Source of the DNA: JAHWKV01 sp040905365
GTDB lineage: Bacteria; Actinomycetota; CADDZG01; JAHWKV01
NCBI GenBank assembly: GCA_040905365.1
Contig: JBBDRQ010000009.1
Location: forward strand, 1 to 58,623
Reading direction: 5' to 3'
DNA length: 58,623 nucleotides
Made by a program: the position numbers and the translations under genes. Within the stretch, counting starts at the first letter, position 1, and every line of letters begins with the position of its first letter. The notes below the pieces were generated by a model, which saw only the letters and a program-made list of their open reading frames with translations, did not search any database and was not told the DNA's origin. Shown here piece by piece: positions 45,098 to 53,537 of the stretch.

Positions 45098-45478
45098 TTG
45101 CGATCACACCTAGAGACAACGGTGCCCGCCAAACAAGAATATGTGCAGGTGCTAAGAACCGTCGTCGGCTCGGCATCGAGCTTGCTGGATGCAACCGTGG
45201 AGACCATTCAGGACCTGCGCCTGGTGGTCGACGAGGCGTGCGGACAACTGCTTGCTATTGGCGGCGAGCCCAGCACGTTCAGTATGCGCCTCAACCTCGG
45301 CTCGGATCGGGTTGAGGTGGTCATTGCAACCGACGGCTCGGCAACCGATTGGTCGCAAGCCCCCGAAAACCCGCTTGCCGACCGGATTCTCAGCGCTTTG
45401 ACCGACGAGTATAGTTTCAAGCGTTCGCCCAGCCCAACCGTGGTCCTGTCCAAGCTACTGCGGACGATGGAGGAGTAG
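45098..45478 (+). CDS. RsbW-like anti-sigma factor, degenerate ATPase
   Basis: 126 residues from TTG 45098, with CGGGAG 7-8 nt upstream. It begins TVPAKQEYVQVLRTVVGSA as RsbW-type proteins do, but the N-box is DEACGQLLAIGG, where the Asn that binds magnesium is lost, and no G1/G2 boxes remain. It lies 7 nt upstream of the sigma-factor gene, the usual place of its cognate anti-sigma factor, so binding without phosphorylation is the likely role. Confidence 0.77.
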   Translation: MRSHLETTVPAKQEYVQVLRTVVGSASSLLDATVETIQDLRLVVDEACGQLLAIGGEPSTFSMRLNLGSDRVEVVIATDGSATDWSQAPENPLADRILSALTDEYSFKRSPSPTVVLSKLLRTMEE

Positions 45479-45485
45479 GGCCGGG

Positions 45486-46229
45486 GTGGTGGAAAAGGAA
45501 AGGCTCTCAGCCGAGCGCGTGGAAGAACTCTTCGACGCGCTGCCCGACAGGCGGGCTCAGGATGAGATCGTAATGGGCTACAAGCCGCTGGCCACTTATC
45601 TGGCCCGGCGTTTTGGCGGCCGGGGCGAGGAGCAGGCGGACCTCGATCAGGTGGCGGTCATGGCGCTTGTGAAGGCCGTTGGGCGCTTCGACCCGGAGCG
45701 AGAGGTCAAATTCTCGACCTTTGCCAGCGTAACCGTCGTCGGCGAGCTCAAGCGCCACCTCAGGGATAAGAGCTGGGCTATGTCGGTACCCCGCCGGGTC
45801 AAGGAATCGTCACTGGCCGTGGATAAGGCCGATCGCGAGCTAAGCCAGGAGCTGGGCCGAAGTCCGACAGTGAGCGAGATCAGCCGGCACGCCGGGTTGA
45901 GCGAGGAAGATGTCCTCGAGGGCATGGAGGCTTCCAACGCCTACTCCACCTCCTCGCTGGACGTTCCTGTGGAAGAGGGCGGCAACACTCTGTCGAGCTT
46001 TTTGGGCCGTGAGGACGAGGCGTTGGCTCTAACCGACAGTTGGGTCAGCGCCAAGGCGGCCATTGATCAATTGGCGCCGAGGCAAAGACAGCTTTTATTC
46101 ATGAGGTTCTTCAAGGAGATGACCCAGACGCAAATCGCGCAAGAGATCAATATTTCGCAGATGCACGTCTCGCGGCTGCTGGCTCAAGCGATTCAGGATC
46201 TGCGGTCCAAACTGCAAGTCGACAAGTAA
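45486..46229 (+). CDS. SigB/SigF/SigG-family RNA polymerase sigma factor
   Basis: 247 residues, group 3 sigma-70. Region 2 is YKPLATYLARRFGG ... DLDQVAVMALVKAVGRFDPEREVKFSTFASVTVVGELKRHLRDK, region 3 is SLAVDKADRELSQELGRSPTVSEIS, and region 4 ends ERMTQTQIAQEINISQMHVSRLL-like (here FKEMTQTQIAQEINISQ). It should direct general-stress transcription from GTTT/GGGTA promoters, four of which are seen nearby. GTG 45486 follows AGGG; GTG 45489 is an alternative. It converges on the response regulator with only 14 nt between. Confidence 0.93.
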   Translation: MVEKERLSAERVEELFDALPDRRAQDEIVMGYKPLATYLARRFGGRGEEQADLDQVAVMALVKAVGRFDPEREVKFSTFASVTVVGELKRHLRDKSWAMSVPRRVKESSLAVDKADRELSQELGRSPTVSEISRHAGLSEEDVLEGMEASNAYSTSSLDVPVEEGGNTLSSFLGREDEALALTDSWVSAKAAIDQLAPRQRQLLFMRFFKEMTQTQIAQEINISQMHVSRLLAQAIQDLRSKLQVDK

Positions 46230-46243
46230 AGGGCGATTTGTTT

Positions 46244-46690
46244 TCAGCCCTTAGGCAGCAGGGCAACTTTGACGAAGAAGTGGTCGATTCCGCGTACGGC
46301 TCGAAGGAATTGTTCGACCTCGACCGGCTTAGATACGTAGGCGTTGGCGTGTAGCTCATAGCTGCTTTGTACATCGCCTTGGGTGCGCGAGGTGGTAAGG
46401 ACCACTACCGGGATCGACCGCAGGTCGTCGTCGTGCTTGATTCGTTTGAGCACGTCCAGCCCCCCAAGCCTTGGGAGGTTGAGGTCCAACAGCACCAGGT
46501 CGGGCCGCTCGGCACCCCCAAACGCGCCTTCCTGCGCCAGGAATTCGATAGCTTCCTCACCATTGGAAGCGACCTCGATGTGGATGGGGGCACAGGACTC
46601 AGCCAAAGCTTCCCGGATGAGTAGAACGTCGCCGGGGTCGTCTTCAACCAGCAGTATCCGCACCGGGGGCGCCGCTTCGCGAATCGTCAT
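46244..46690 (-). CDS. Single-domain response regulator (Rcp1-like)
   Basis: 148 residues, a receiver domain only. Acidic pocket EDD lies near residue 16, phospho-acceptor Asp69 in DLVLLDLNLPRLGG, Thr in VVLTTSRTQ and Lys in AYVSKPVE. This is the Rcp1/CheY-like type paired with phytochrome-like kinases. ATG 46690 has AGAGG just upstream, and the gene overlaps the kinase gene by 47 bp. It is the last gene of the phosphatase-kinase-regulator operon. Confidence 0.9.
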   Translation of the reverse strand: MTIREAAPPVRILLVEDDPGDVLLIREALAESCAPIHIEVASNGEEAIEFLAQEGAFGGAERPDLVLLDLNLPRLGGLDVLKRIKHDDDLRSIPVVVLTTSRTQGDVQSSYELHANAYVSKPVEVEQFLRAVRGIDHFFVKVALLPKG

Positions 46691-48212
46691 CTACCTCTTT
46701 CTTGGGAAGGGTGAGCCGGAAGGTAGTGCCTTCCGGCCCGGGAGAGTCCAACCATACCCGGCCACCATGGGACTCTACGATTCTTTTGACCAAAGCCAAT
46801 CCTATTCCCGTACCCGGATACTCGTCCCGGGCGTGCAGTCGTTGAAATAGAGTAAATATGCGGTCTGCGTGCTGGGGTTCGATGCCGATGCCGTTGTCTT
46901 GGACGAAGAACTCCCACTCGGCTCCGGCGTCGATCACCCCTACTGTTATGACCGGCGGTTTGTCGGAGCGGAACTTGAGCGCATTGGTGATCAAGTTCTC
47001 GAAGACCAGGGTAAGCAGGCGGTGGTCTCCCGCCACGGTGGGCAGGTCGCCTCTTTCGATCAGCGCACCGGTCTCACGGATCGAGTCCTGCTGGCTTGCG
47101 ATGGCGTCGTCGGCGACCCGGTTGCAGTCTACGGAGGTGATCGAGTCGGCGCTTAGGCCCACACGCGAGAACTGCAGCAGGTCGTTGATGAGGTGCTGCA
47201 TGCGCCGGGCCCCGTCGACCGCGTACGAGATGTACTCGTCGGCCCGGTCGTCGAGCTGCCCGCCGTAACGTTTTTGCAGCAGCTGGCAGAAGCTGGCCAC
47301 CTTGCGCAACGGTTCTTGCAGGTCGTGTGAGGCTACGTACGCAAACTGCTCCAAGTCCTGGTTGGTCCGGTCCATCTCGGCCGCCTTCGCCTCAAGTTCC
47401 GCATGGGCATTTTCGAGCTTTTCGAGCTCATGGAGAATGCGGCTGCGCATGGCGTCGACGTCCTCGGCCAGTTCGGTCAGCTCGGTCGGCCCGGCGGGTC
47501 GGACGCGGTGATCCAGGTCTCCGGCCGCTACCATTCTGGCGTCGGCGCGCAGCTGATCGAGCGGTTGGAGAACTTGGCGTTTGGTACCCCGGTACAGCGA
47601 GACGATGCTGAAGATCATGGCCCCAAGCGTGGCTACCAAGGTGGCTATGAACAGTGTGAACGCGTCGTCCAGGCGCTCACTGATCCGCAAGCGGCGGGCC
47701 TCCACTCCCAGCGCCAACTCTCGAATCGTTTCCCGGGCCGAGTTAAGGTGGCTTCGGCCCAACTGGAGAACGTCTACCTCTAGCTGCTCTCCATCCGTCG
47801 AGGCGGCGATTATCGGCTCGGCGGCAAAAATCCTCCAGTCGGTCATGGTCTCGGTCAATGCCTCCAGGTCGGCCAGCAGCGCCGGGTAGTCGTTAAGCAG
47901 TGACTCGAGCCGGTTGGTTGCCCGCACCTCTTCGGATCTTCCGCGCTGGTACGGCTCTACTAAAAAGCTTTGATCCCCGCTCAATGCGTAGCCCTGCACT
48001 CCGGTTTCCTGCTCGACCACCGAAGCAAGCAGGTTGCGCACCTCCTCGACCGCCGGATCAAGCTGGTTGACCAAAGTCGCGCGCTGGCTGTTGAGGCGCA
48101 AAACGGTGGTGGCGGTAAGCACGGATGCGATGAGCACGCCGGTGGCCAGCACCAGGATGAGCCGCTTTACGATGGATCGGAGGGAGGGAGCCCTTTCGGT
48201 CCTGGAGATCAC
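46644..48212 (-). CDS. CHASE3-HAMP histidine kinase
   Basis: 522 residues from GTG 48212 (GTGA overlap with the phosphatase). TM1 is about 15-36, then a CHASE3 extracellular domain (LNSQRATLVNQLDPAVEEVRNLLASVVEQETGVQGYAL...), TM2 about 185-207, HAMP, a coiled-coil and the phospho-His in FAYVASHDLQEPLRK. The ATPase domain has FENLITNALKF, QDNGIGIEP and GTGIGLALVKRIVESHGG. It probably senses stress and passes phosphate to the neighbouring receivers. Confidence 0.93.
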   Translation of the reverse strand: MISRTERAPSLRSIVKRLILVLATGVLIASVLTATTVLRLNSQRATLVNQLDPAVEEVRNLLASVVEQETGVQGYALSGDQSFLVEPYQRGRSEEVRATNRLESLLNDYPALLADLEALTETMTDWRIFAAEPIIAASTDGEQLEVDVLQLGRSHLNSARETIRELALGVEARRLRISERLDDAFTLFIATLVATLGAMIFSIVSLYRGTKRQVLQPLDQLRADARMVAAGDLDHRVRPAGPTELTELAEDVDAMRSRILHELEKLENAHAELEAKAAEMDRTNQDLEQFAYVASHDLQEPLRKVASFCQLLQKRYGGQLDDRADEYISYAVDGARRMQHLINDLLQFSRVGLSADSITSVDCNRVADDAIASQQDSIRETGALIERGDLPTVAGDHRLLTLVFENLITNALKFRSDKPPVITVGVIDAGAEWEFFVQDNGIGIEPQHADRIFTLFQRLHARDEYPGTGIGLALVKRIVESHGGRVWLDSPGPEGTTFRLTLPKKEVDDDSRSGAPGADTAG

Positions 48213-49450
48213 AGCTGGTCGCGGTCGGCGGGCCCCCGGCTGGACATGAGTACCAGGGCGACGTCGTCCGGCAGGGCTCCTCCCTGATCGGTTTCGGCCT
48301 GCTCGATGAGTTCGTCCGCGAACTGACCCGGGTTGTCGCACCTAGGCCACACCTTCGCGGCGAGCTCGACGAGTCCGGAGTGTCCCAGTGAGCGCTCGCG
48401 GTCGCCGGGCCGCCCTTCCAGCAAACCGTCGGTGATCAGCAGCAACGCCCAGGGTGCGCGCAGTCGAATCGGGCAGGGCTCCCAAACGGAGGGTCCGTCA
48501 ACCACCCCCAGCGGCGGTCCGGATTCGGGTACGGCCAGCGCGGTCGGCTCGGGCAGCAGCGAGATCGGGTTGGGGTGCCCGGCTACCCGCAGCCATCCCC
48601 GGGAGTGGTTTGGTTCGATTGTCAGCTCGCAGGCCGTGGCGAACATCGAGTCGTTGGGGCGCTCGGCTCTTAGAATCCTATCCAGCGTGGTGAGCGTAGT
48701 GTCCTCCGGGTGGCCCGCCAGCACCAGGGTCCGCCAGGCGATGCGCAGCCCCACCCCCACCGCGGCCTGGTCGGGTCCGTGGCCCGAGACGTCGCCCAGG
48801 ATCAACCGCACCGTGCCGTCCTCCAGCTCGACCGCGTCCAGGAAGTCGCCGCCGATTATCGGCCGGGCCCCGCCCGGTCGGTAGCGGGTCTCCAGGTGCA
48901 GCGACCGGTCCTTTACGAGCAGGTTGGGTAGGAGGCCCCGCTCCAGGCGCATTGTTTCGGCCCGCCTGAATTCGGCCTCGTGGCGCCGCTGATTGGCCTC
49001 CTCCGCCCTTTTGCGTTCGATCGCAAAGCGTATCGACCAGGCCAGGTGGATTTCGTCCACGGCGCCTTTGATCAGGTAGTTGTGGGCCCCCTTGGCCACG
49101 GCTTCGGTGCCCTTTGCCCAATCCACCAGGCCGGTTAGGACGATCACGGCTGCGTGGGGGGCCAGCTCTACCGCGGCTCTTACTGCCTCCAGGCCTTGAG
49201 CGTCGGGCAGGCCGAGATCGACCAGGCAGCACATTGTTTCAGGGGTGACCGCCCGCCTGGCCTCAGCGATACTCTTGGCCCAGGTGATCGGAAACTCGTC
49301 ACCGGAGTCCGACAGCAGCTCCTTGACGATCGCGGCGTCGCCGGGATCGTCCTCTACAAGCAGGATCGGGTGCCGGGGCCGGTCGTAGGATCCCCGAGCC
49401 GGTCCGCCTTCGGGGAGGCGGGGGTTAGGGACGCTTCGCTGTGAGTCCAT
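48209..49450 (-). CDS. Receiver-PP2C (SpoIIE/RsbU-type) phosphatase
   Basis: 413 residues. The N-terminal receiver has EDD near 33-35, Asp78 in CLVDLGLPDAQGL and Lys in NYLIKGAVDE. A helical linker (IERKRAEEANQRRHEAEFRRAETM) leads to the PP2C domain with GGDFLDAVELEDGTVRLILGDVSGHGPDQA, LLITDGLLEGRPG and LPDDVALVLM, whose Asp/Gly set binds manganese. It should dephosphorylate the STAS protein in response to phospho-transfer. A TAGGCT -10 sits 11 nt before ATG 49450. First gene of its operon. Confidence 0.93.
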   Translation of the reverse strand: MDSQRSVPNPRLPEGGPARGSYDRPRHPILLVEDDPGDAAIVKELLSDSGDEFPITWAKSIAEARRAVTPETMCCLVDLGLPDAQGLEAVRAAVELAPHAAVIVLTGLVDWAKGTEAVAKGAHNYLIKGAVDEIHLAWSIRFAIERKRAEEANQRRHEAEFRRAETMRLERGLLPNLLVKDRSLHLETRYRPGGARPIIGGDFLDAVELEDGTVRLILGDVSGHGPDQAAVGVGLRIAWRTLVLAGHPEDTTLTTLDRILRAERPNDSMFATACELTIEPNHSRGWLRVAGHPNPISLLPEPTALAVPESGPPLGVVDGPSVWEPCPIRLRAPWALLLITDGLLEGRPGDRERSLGHSGLVELAAKVWPRCDNPGQFADELIEQAETDQGGALPDDVALVLMSSRGPADRDQL

Positions 49451-49492
49451 AATTTCAGATGAGCCTATAGGACTTGGCCGGCCGATACGTCT

Positions 49493-50224
49493 CTACCTGC
49501 CCGTTAGGGAGAAGTGCTGGTAGTCCTTGGAGCCGGACCAGCTGCCTCCCCATTCCCACCCGATTGCGGCAAAGGCCTGAACCACGGCGTCTTCGTGTCG
49601 AATCATGCCGGGGGCGTCGATGGAGCGGTCTTGGAAGGCGGCCCCTTGCACGGGGGCAACCAATCCCGACCCGGATACGTAGGGGTTCTGTACGGGGTTG
49701 AGATCAATGGCGGTACCAAACGCGTGTTGGGACCACACGCCCGGTTGCGCCTGCACCGTACGGCAGTTGAACCCGGAGCTGTTGTTGGCGGCCATGGAGG
49801 CTTCGTCGTCTCCTTCGAACTCTTCGATCGGGGACATGCGATGGATGCGAAATCCTCGATCGAAAAGCTGCTGCAGGACGCCTACGACCGGTTGGGCCTG
49901 GTCGGTGCGCACGACCAGCCGTCCGGTGGTAGCCCGTCCGGCGTAGTCCCAATGGCTGATGGTGACAAGGCTTAGATCCGCGGGGCCCACCGGGCAGCCG
50001 GGCCGCCAGGAGTGTTCCAGGTCTGCGGCGGTCAATCCATCGACCGTAGCCGAGAAGGACGGGATCGGCTGGGGTGACGTCTCACGTGCAGGGTTGGCCG
50101 GCGCGGGCTCCGGCGCCGGTGACGCCCGGGCCGTCGGCAGTTCCTGCGCAGGGCGCGACCGGTCACCGGAGCACGCAGCCAACAGGGTTGCGGCAAGAGT
50201 CAGTGTCAGGATTACGTAGCGCAG
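49493..50224 (-). CDS. M15-family peptidase lipoprotein (D-Ala-D-Ala carboxypeptidase/endopeptidase type)
   Basis: 243 residues if it begins at CTG 50224, giving RYVILTLTLAATLLAAC, a perfect lipoprotein signal with Cys18; the only canonical start, TTG 50182, would remove the signal. A Pro/Ala-rich linker is followed by the zinc peptidase: SGFNCRTVQAQPGVWSQHAFGTAIDLNP (His and Asp ligands) and KDYQHFSL (His). It should cleave peptidoglycan stem peptides outside the membrane. An in-frame TAA directly precedes the CTG. It is divergent from the amidase with 13 nt between. Confidence 0.83.
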   Translation of the reverse strand: MRYVILTLTLAATLLAACSGDRSRPAQELPTARASPAPEPAPANPARETSPQPIPSFSATVDGLTAADLEHSWRPGCPVGPADLSLVTISHWDYAGRATTGRLVVRTDQAQPVVGVLQQLFDRGFRIHRMSPIEEFEGDDEASMAANNSSGFNCRTVQAQPGVWSQHAFGTAIDLNPVQNPYVSGSGLVAPVQGAAFQDRSIDAPGMIRHEDAVVQAFAAIGWEWGGSWSGSKDYQHFSLTGR

Positions 50225-50237
50225 AGCTTAAGGTTAG

Positions 50238-51332
50238 ATGATGAGGCTGTTGGTCGCGACTCTGGCGATCGTTGCGTTGCTGGGGACTTCTTGCTCGAAG
50301 GGTGTGGGCGGCGAGTCGGCCGGCGGGGGGGGGGGGGGGGGGGGGCCGGGCATCCCGGCGCCACCGGGCTCAGCTCCGCAACCGTCCCCCTCCGCAAGTC
50401 CATCGCCTTCACCGCTGCCCACGGCGATTGCAGAGGATGCGAGCTCCGACGTTCCCCCATCAGGGGTACTGCGAATTGGCAAAGCGGGTGCCACTTTGGT
50501 CTCCGAGCCGGGGGCCGGTCCGGTGGGACGGCTGCGGGCCGGGGTACTCGTACCTTTTGAGGCGATCGAGGGTGAATGGGCGCGGGTGGAGACGCCGTGC
50601 GCGCTCAGCCGGTGGATGAGGCTTGACGAAGCGGTGCGCCTGGCTTCTGCGCAGGTCGTGCTGGACCCTGGACACGGCGGCGGCGAGACCGGAGCGGTCG
50701 GGCCCGGGGGCCTGCAGGAGAAGGACGTGAATTTACAGGTGGCGTCGCGCGCAGCGCGTGTGCTCAACGGGCGGGGAGTGCCTACGGTGCTCACTCGGGA
50801 GCAGGATTACCGGGCTACTCTTGCATTTAGGGCAGCCTTTGCCGAGGTGGCCGATTCCGAGGTGTTTGTTTCAATTCACCACAACGCGGACCCCGATGGA
50901 CCGATGGAGCGCCCGGGAACCGAGACCTACTACCAGTACCGGTCGACCGAATCCAAACGGCTGGCCGGGTTGATCCACGAGGAAACCGTCGACCGGCTGT
51001 CCGGCCTGTCTGCCGAGTGGGTAGGCGACACCGACGCCGGCGCCAAGTGGCGGCTCAACAGCCGGGGCACCGATTACTACGGGCTGTTGAGGCTGACCGC
51101 CCAGGCAGGCGTTCCCTCGGTCCTGGCGGAGCTTTCGTTTATCTCCAACTCCGCCGAGGAGGAGTTGCTCCGGCGTGAGGACGTGATCGACCTGGAGGCT
51201 CAGGCGGTGGCCGGCGGAGTGCTGCGCTACCTGGACACCGAGGACCCGGGAAGCGGGTTTTCTACGCCTTATCCGCGCCGGCAGCCAGCCGGACCGGGTG
51301 GCGGTACCTCCGGCTGCACCGACCCCGACTGA
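50238..51332 (+). CDS. N-acetylmuramoyl-L-alanine amidase (amidase_3) lipoprotein
   Basis: 364 residues. The lipobox is LLGTSC with Cys19, then a Gly8 run and a Pro/Ser linker, a small SH3-like region (LRIGKAGATLVSEPGAGPVGRLRAG) and the amidase_3 domain. Zinc ligands are His in VVLDPGHGGGETGAVG, Glu in LQEKDVNLQ and His in VSIHHNADP; the catalytic Glu is in LAELSFISN. It splits murein between MurNAc and L-Ala. Glycine codons come from a 21-G tract that is prone to slippage. The divergent partner is the M15 peptidase. Confidence 0.92.
   Translation: MMRLLVATLAIVALLGTSCSKGVGGESAGGGGGGGGPGIPAPPGSAPQPSPSASPSPSPLPTAIAEDASSDVPPSGVLRIGKAGATLVSEPGAGPVGRLRAGVLVPFEAIEGEWARVETPCALSRWMRLDEAVRLASAQVVLDPGHGGGETGAVGPGGLQEKDVNLQVASRAARVLNGRGVPTVLTREQDYRATLAFRAAFAEVADSEVFVSIHHNADPDGPMERPGTETYYQYRSTESKRLAGLIHEETVDRLSGLSAEWVGDTDAGAKWRLNSRGTDYYGLLRLTAQAGVPSVLAELSFISNSAEEELLRREDVIDLEAQAVAGGVLRYLDTEDPGSGFSTPYPRRQPAGPGGGTSGCTDPD
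50325..50345. repeat. 21-nt poly-G tract inside amidase gene
   Basis: Twenty-one consecutive G residues, seven GGG codons in the linker after the lipid-attachment Cys. Gain or loss of one or two G would shift frame and abolish the amidase domain. The exact length may also be an assembly artefact. Confidence 0.9.
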
Positions 51333-51344
51333 CGCGACCGCCCG

Positions 51345-52019
51345 TCAGAGAGTTTCCGGCGAGTCGTCGTACGCCGGGCCCTGCAGTAGGTTGGCGGCGG
51401 CGATGTGGCGGATTTGCAGGCGAGCGTCCACCTCAAACCAGTGACCGGCCAGGTGGCCGGCCCGGGTCGGTTGGAGCCCCATCGACCGCTCTAGCGTGGA
51501 AATCGGACCCCGGTGGCTTATAAGCACGGCGACCAGCGGCTCACCGGTACGGTTGGCGTTGGTTTCCCGGAGTATGGTGGCCGCGATCTCGTTGACGGCG
51601 CGCGATACCCGCGTGGCCAGGTTGCGCGGGGTTTCGCCGCCCGGAGGGGTGAGCAGGCGGTTCTGGGCTCGGGCGGCCAGCATGCCCGGCCACCTGTGTT
51701 CGATCTCGTCGCGGGTAAGCCCGGTCCATTTGCCGACGTCGAGCTCCCGTAGTCCCGCGTCGGTGGTGACCGTGGCCACGCCGAGATGCTCGGCGAGGAT
51801 CTCGGCCGTGCGCCGGGCGCGCTGCAGGTCCGAGGCGAAAATCCTATGGATCCCGGTTCCGAATAGACAGTTGGCAGCATCGAGCGCCTGGTGCTCCCCC
51901 TCGGGGGACAGCGGCGGGTCGGCCTGGCCTTGCCACCGGCCGTGCAAATTCCAAATTGACTGGCCGTGGCGCACAATCAGCATCCGGGCCTGCGCGGCTT
52001 CGGTCGTGTTGGGGGTCAT
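51345..52019 (-). CDS. Histidine phosphatase family protein
   Basis: 224 residues of the phosphoglycerate-mutase-like fold. The phospho-His is in LIVRHGQSIWN near residue 17, ASDLQRARRTAEIL is the conserved Arg helix, ELDVGKWTGL holds the catalytic Glu and VLISHRGPIST the second His. SNLQR-type specificity (acid or broad sugar phosphatase) cannot be decided. ATG 52019 or the later in-frame ATG (MLIVRHGQ) could be the start. Divergent from the P450. Confidence 0.9.
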   Translation of the reverse strand: MTPNTTEAAQARMLIVRHGQSIWNLHGRWQGQADPPLSPEGEHQALDAANCLFGTGIHRIFASDLQRARRTAEILAEHLGVATVTTDAGLRELDVGKWTGLTRDEIEHRWPGMLAARAQNRLLTPPGGETPRNLATRVSRAVNEIAATILRETNANRTGEPLVAVLISHRGPISTLERSMGLQPTRAGHLAGHWFEVDARLQIRHIAAANLLQGPAYDDSPETL

Positions 52020-52045
52020 TGGTCGAGTCTGGAGGTGCTTCTACA

Positions 52046-52068
52046 TATCATCGGCAAGTTCGATGATA
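52046..52068. promoter_or_regulatory. Inverted repeat, TATCATCG-N7-CGATGATA
   Basis: Perfect 8-bp arms around 7 nt in the divergent spacer between the histidine phosphatase and the P450. A candidate operator; no T-run follows. Confidence 0.4.
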
Positions 52069-52100
52069 GCCGAGCCACTTCAAAACTCCATGCAAAACTG

Positions 52101-52118
52101 TTACATTGATAGATGTAA
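52101..52118. promoter_or_regulatory. Inverted repeat, TTACAT-N6-ATGTAA, before P450
   Basis: Perfect 6-bp arms with a 6-nt centre, ending 17 bp before the P450 start. The form suits a TetR-type dimer. No regulator gene is in the immediate neighbourhood. Confidence 0.42.
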
Positions 52119-52135
52119 TAGTAAGAGGAGGGGTC

Positions 52136-53512
52136 ATGGTTGCGGTTGAGCCACGCACAGAACAGCAAGCTCCGGGTCCACGCGGACTGCCGCTGGTGGG
52201 TTCGGCTCTGGATCTGTTAAGGGACATACTCGGAACGACTCTTAAGGGAATGCATGAGTACGGCGACGTGGTTCGCTATGTTGCGGGCCCTCCTGGACCG
52301 CTTCGGGTTACGGCCTTTGGAATCCACGACCCCGAAAGTATTCAGCACGTTCTGGCGTCGGCGGCGGAGGACTACTCCAAACAGGACGCCACCTACATCG
52401 AGCTGCGGGCGCTGGTCGGCAACGGTCTTTTGACTAGTGAGGGCGACACCTGGAAGCGGCAGAAGCGCTTGGTGCAGCCCTTGTTCACGCACAAGCGGGT
52501 GGCTGGATACGCCGATATGATGACCGCCGAATCGGCCGAGCTCGCCGAGCGGTGGGCCGCCGCGGGCGGCAGCGTCGACCTGCACAGCGAGATGACCAGG
52601 TTCAGCCTTCGCGTCGTGTGCCGGGCACTGTTCGGCACCGACGTCGAGGATATGCTGCCGGTGCTGAGCCGCCACGTCCCCTATCTGAGCAAACGCGCTT
52701 TCAAGCGTAGTCTCGCTCCGGTGTCCTTGCCGCCGGACTGGCACACACCGGGCAACCGGCGGGCGCGTCGAGCCAAGCAGGAGGTCTACGACATCGTAGA
52801 CAAGCTCATTGCCGAGCGGCGGGTGCGGCCGACCGGCGAAGAGGATCTGTTGAGCCTGTTGCTGCAGGCGCAGGACCCCGACGGCGGGGCGCCCTTGGAT
52901 GACGATGAGGTGCGCGATCAGGCGCTCATCTTCCTGCTTGCGGGTCACGAGACCACCGCGACGTCGTTGACCTTTACCCTTCACCTACTCGGACTGCACC
53001 CAGACGTCCAGCAGCGGGTTCTGGGCGAGGTGCAGCGGGTGCTGGGAGACCGGATGCCGGCCATCGAGGATGTGCGCGGGCTCGAGTACACGACGATGGT
53101 GATCAAGGAGGCCATGCGGCTGTATCCGGCCGCGTACGCGATTCCACGGTTGGCGGTCAAAGACGACGAAATAAGCGGCTATCGGATCCCGGCCGGCAGC
53201 GTAGCCGTATCGAGCCCCTGGGTCACCCACCGTCATCCCAAGTACTGGGAGGAGCCGGAGGAGTTCGTACCCGAGCGCTTCACCGCCGAGCGCGAGAAGG
53301 CCAGGCACCGTTACGCCTACTTCCCATTCGGGGGCGGGCCCCGAGCTTGCATCGGCCAGCACTTTTCGATGATGGAGGCGGTAATAGTCACCGCCTTGCT
53401 GGTTCGGCAGTATCAGTTCACGGCTGCCAAGCAGGAGATCAAGCTGTTCACCGGCATCACATTGCGCCCCGCGGAGCCGGTAACCAGCCGGATCGAGCCG
53501 CGGCAGCCATAG
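52136..53512 (+). CDS. Cytochrome P450
   Basis: 458 residues. The I-helix oxygen-binding motif is AGHETTATS, the K-helix ExxR is EAMRLYP, and the haem-binding loop is FPFGGGPRACIGQHFSMMEA with axial Cys in RACIG. ATG 52136 follows AGGAGGGG by 2-3 nt; the earlier in-frame start (MIDVIV) would put the operator inside the gene. The sequence looks like an E-class bacterial P450 that needs a separate ferredoxin, and none is seen here. Substrate unknown. Confidence 0.94.
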   Translation: MVAVEPRTEQQAPGPRGLPLVGSALDLLRDILGTTLKGMHEYGDVVRYVAGPPGPLRVTAFGIHDPESIQHVLASAAEDYSKQDATYIELRALVGNGLLTSEGDTWKRQKRLVQPLFTHKRVAGYADMMTAESAELAERWAAAGGSVDLHSEMTRFSLRVVCRALFGTDVEDMLPVLSRHVPYLSKRAFKRSLAPVSLPPDWHTPGNRRARRAKQEVYDIVDKLIAERRVRPTGEEDLLSLLLQAQDPDGGAPLDDDEVRDQALIFLLAGHETTATSLTFTLHLLGLHPDVQQRVLGEVQRVLGDRMPAIEDVRGLEYTTMVIKEAMRLYPAAYAIPRLAVKDDEISGYRIPAGSVAVSSPWVTHRHPKYWEEPEEFVPERFTAEREKARHRYAYFPFGGGPRACIGQHFSMMEAVIVTALLVRQYQFTAAKQEIKLFTGITLRPAEPVTSRIEPRQP

Positions 53513-53537
53513 ATCGGGCGGCGGCGGCGCTAGGGTA

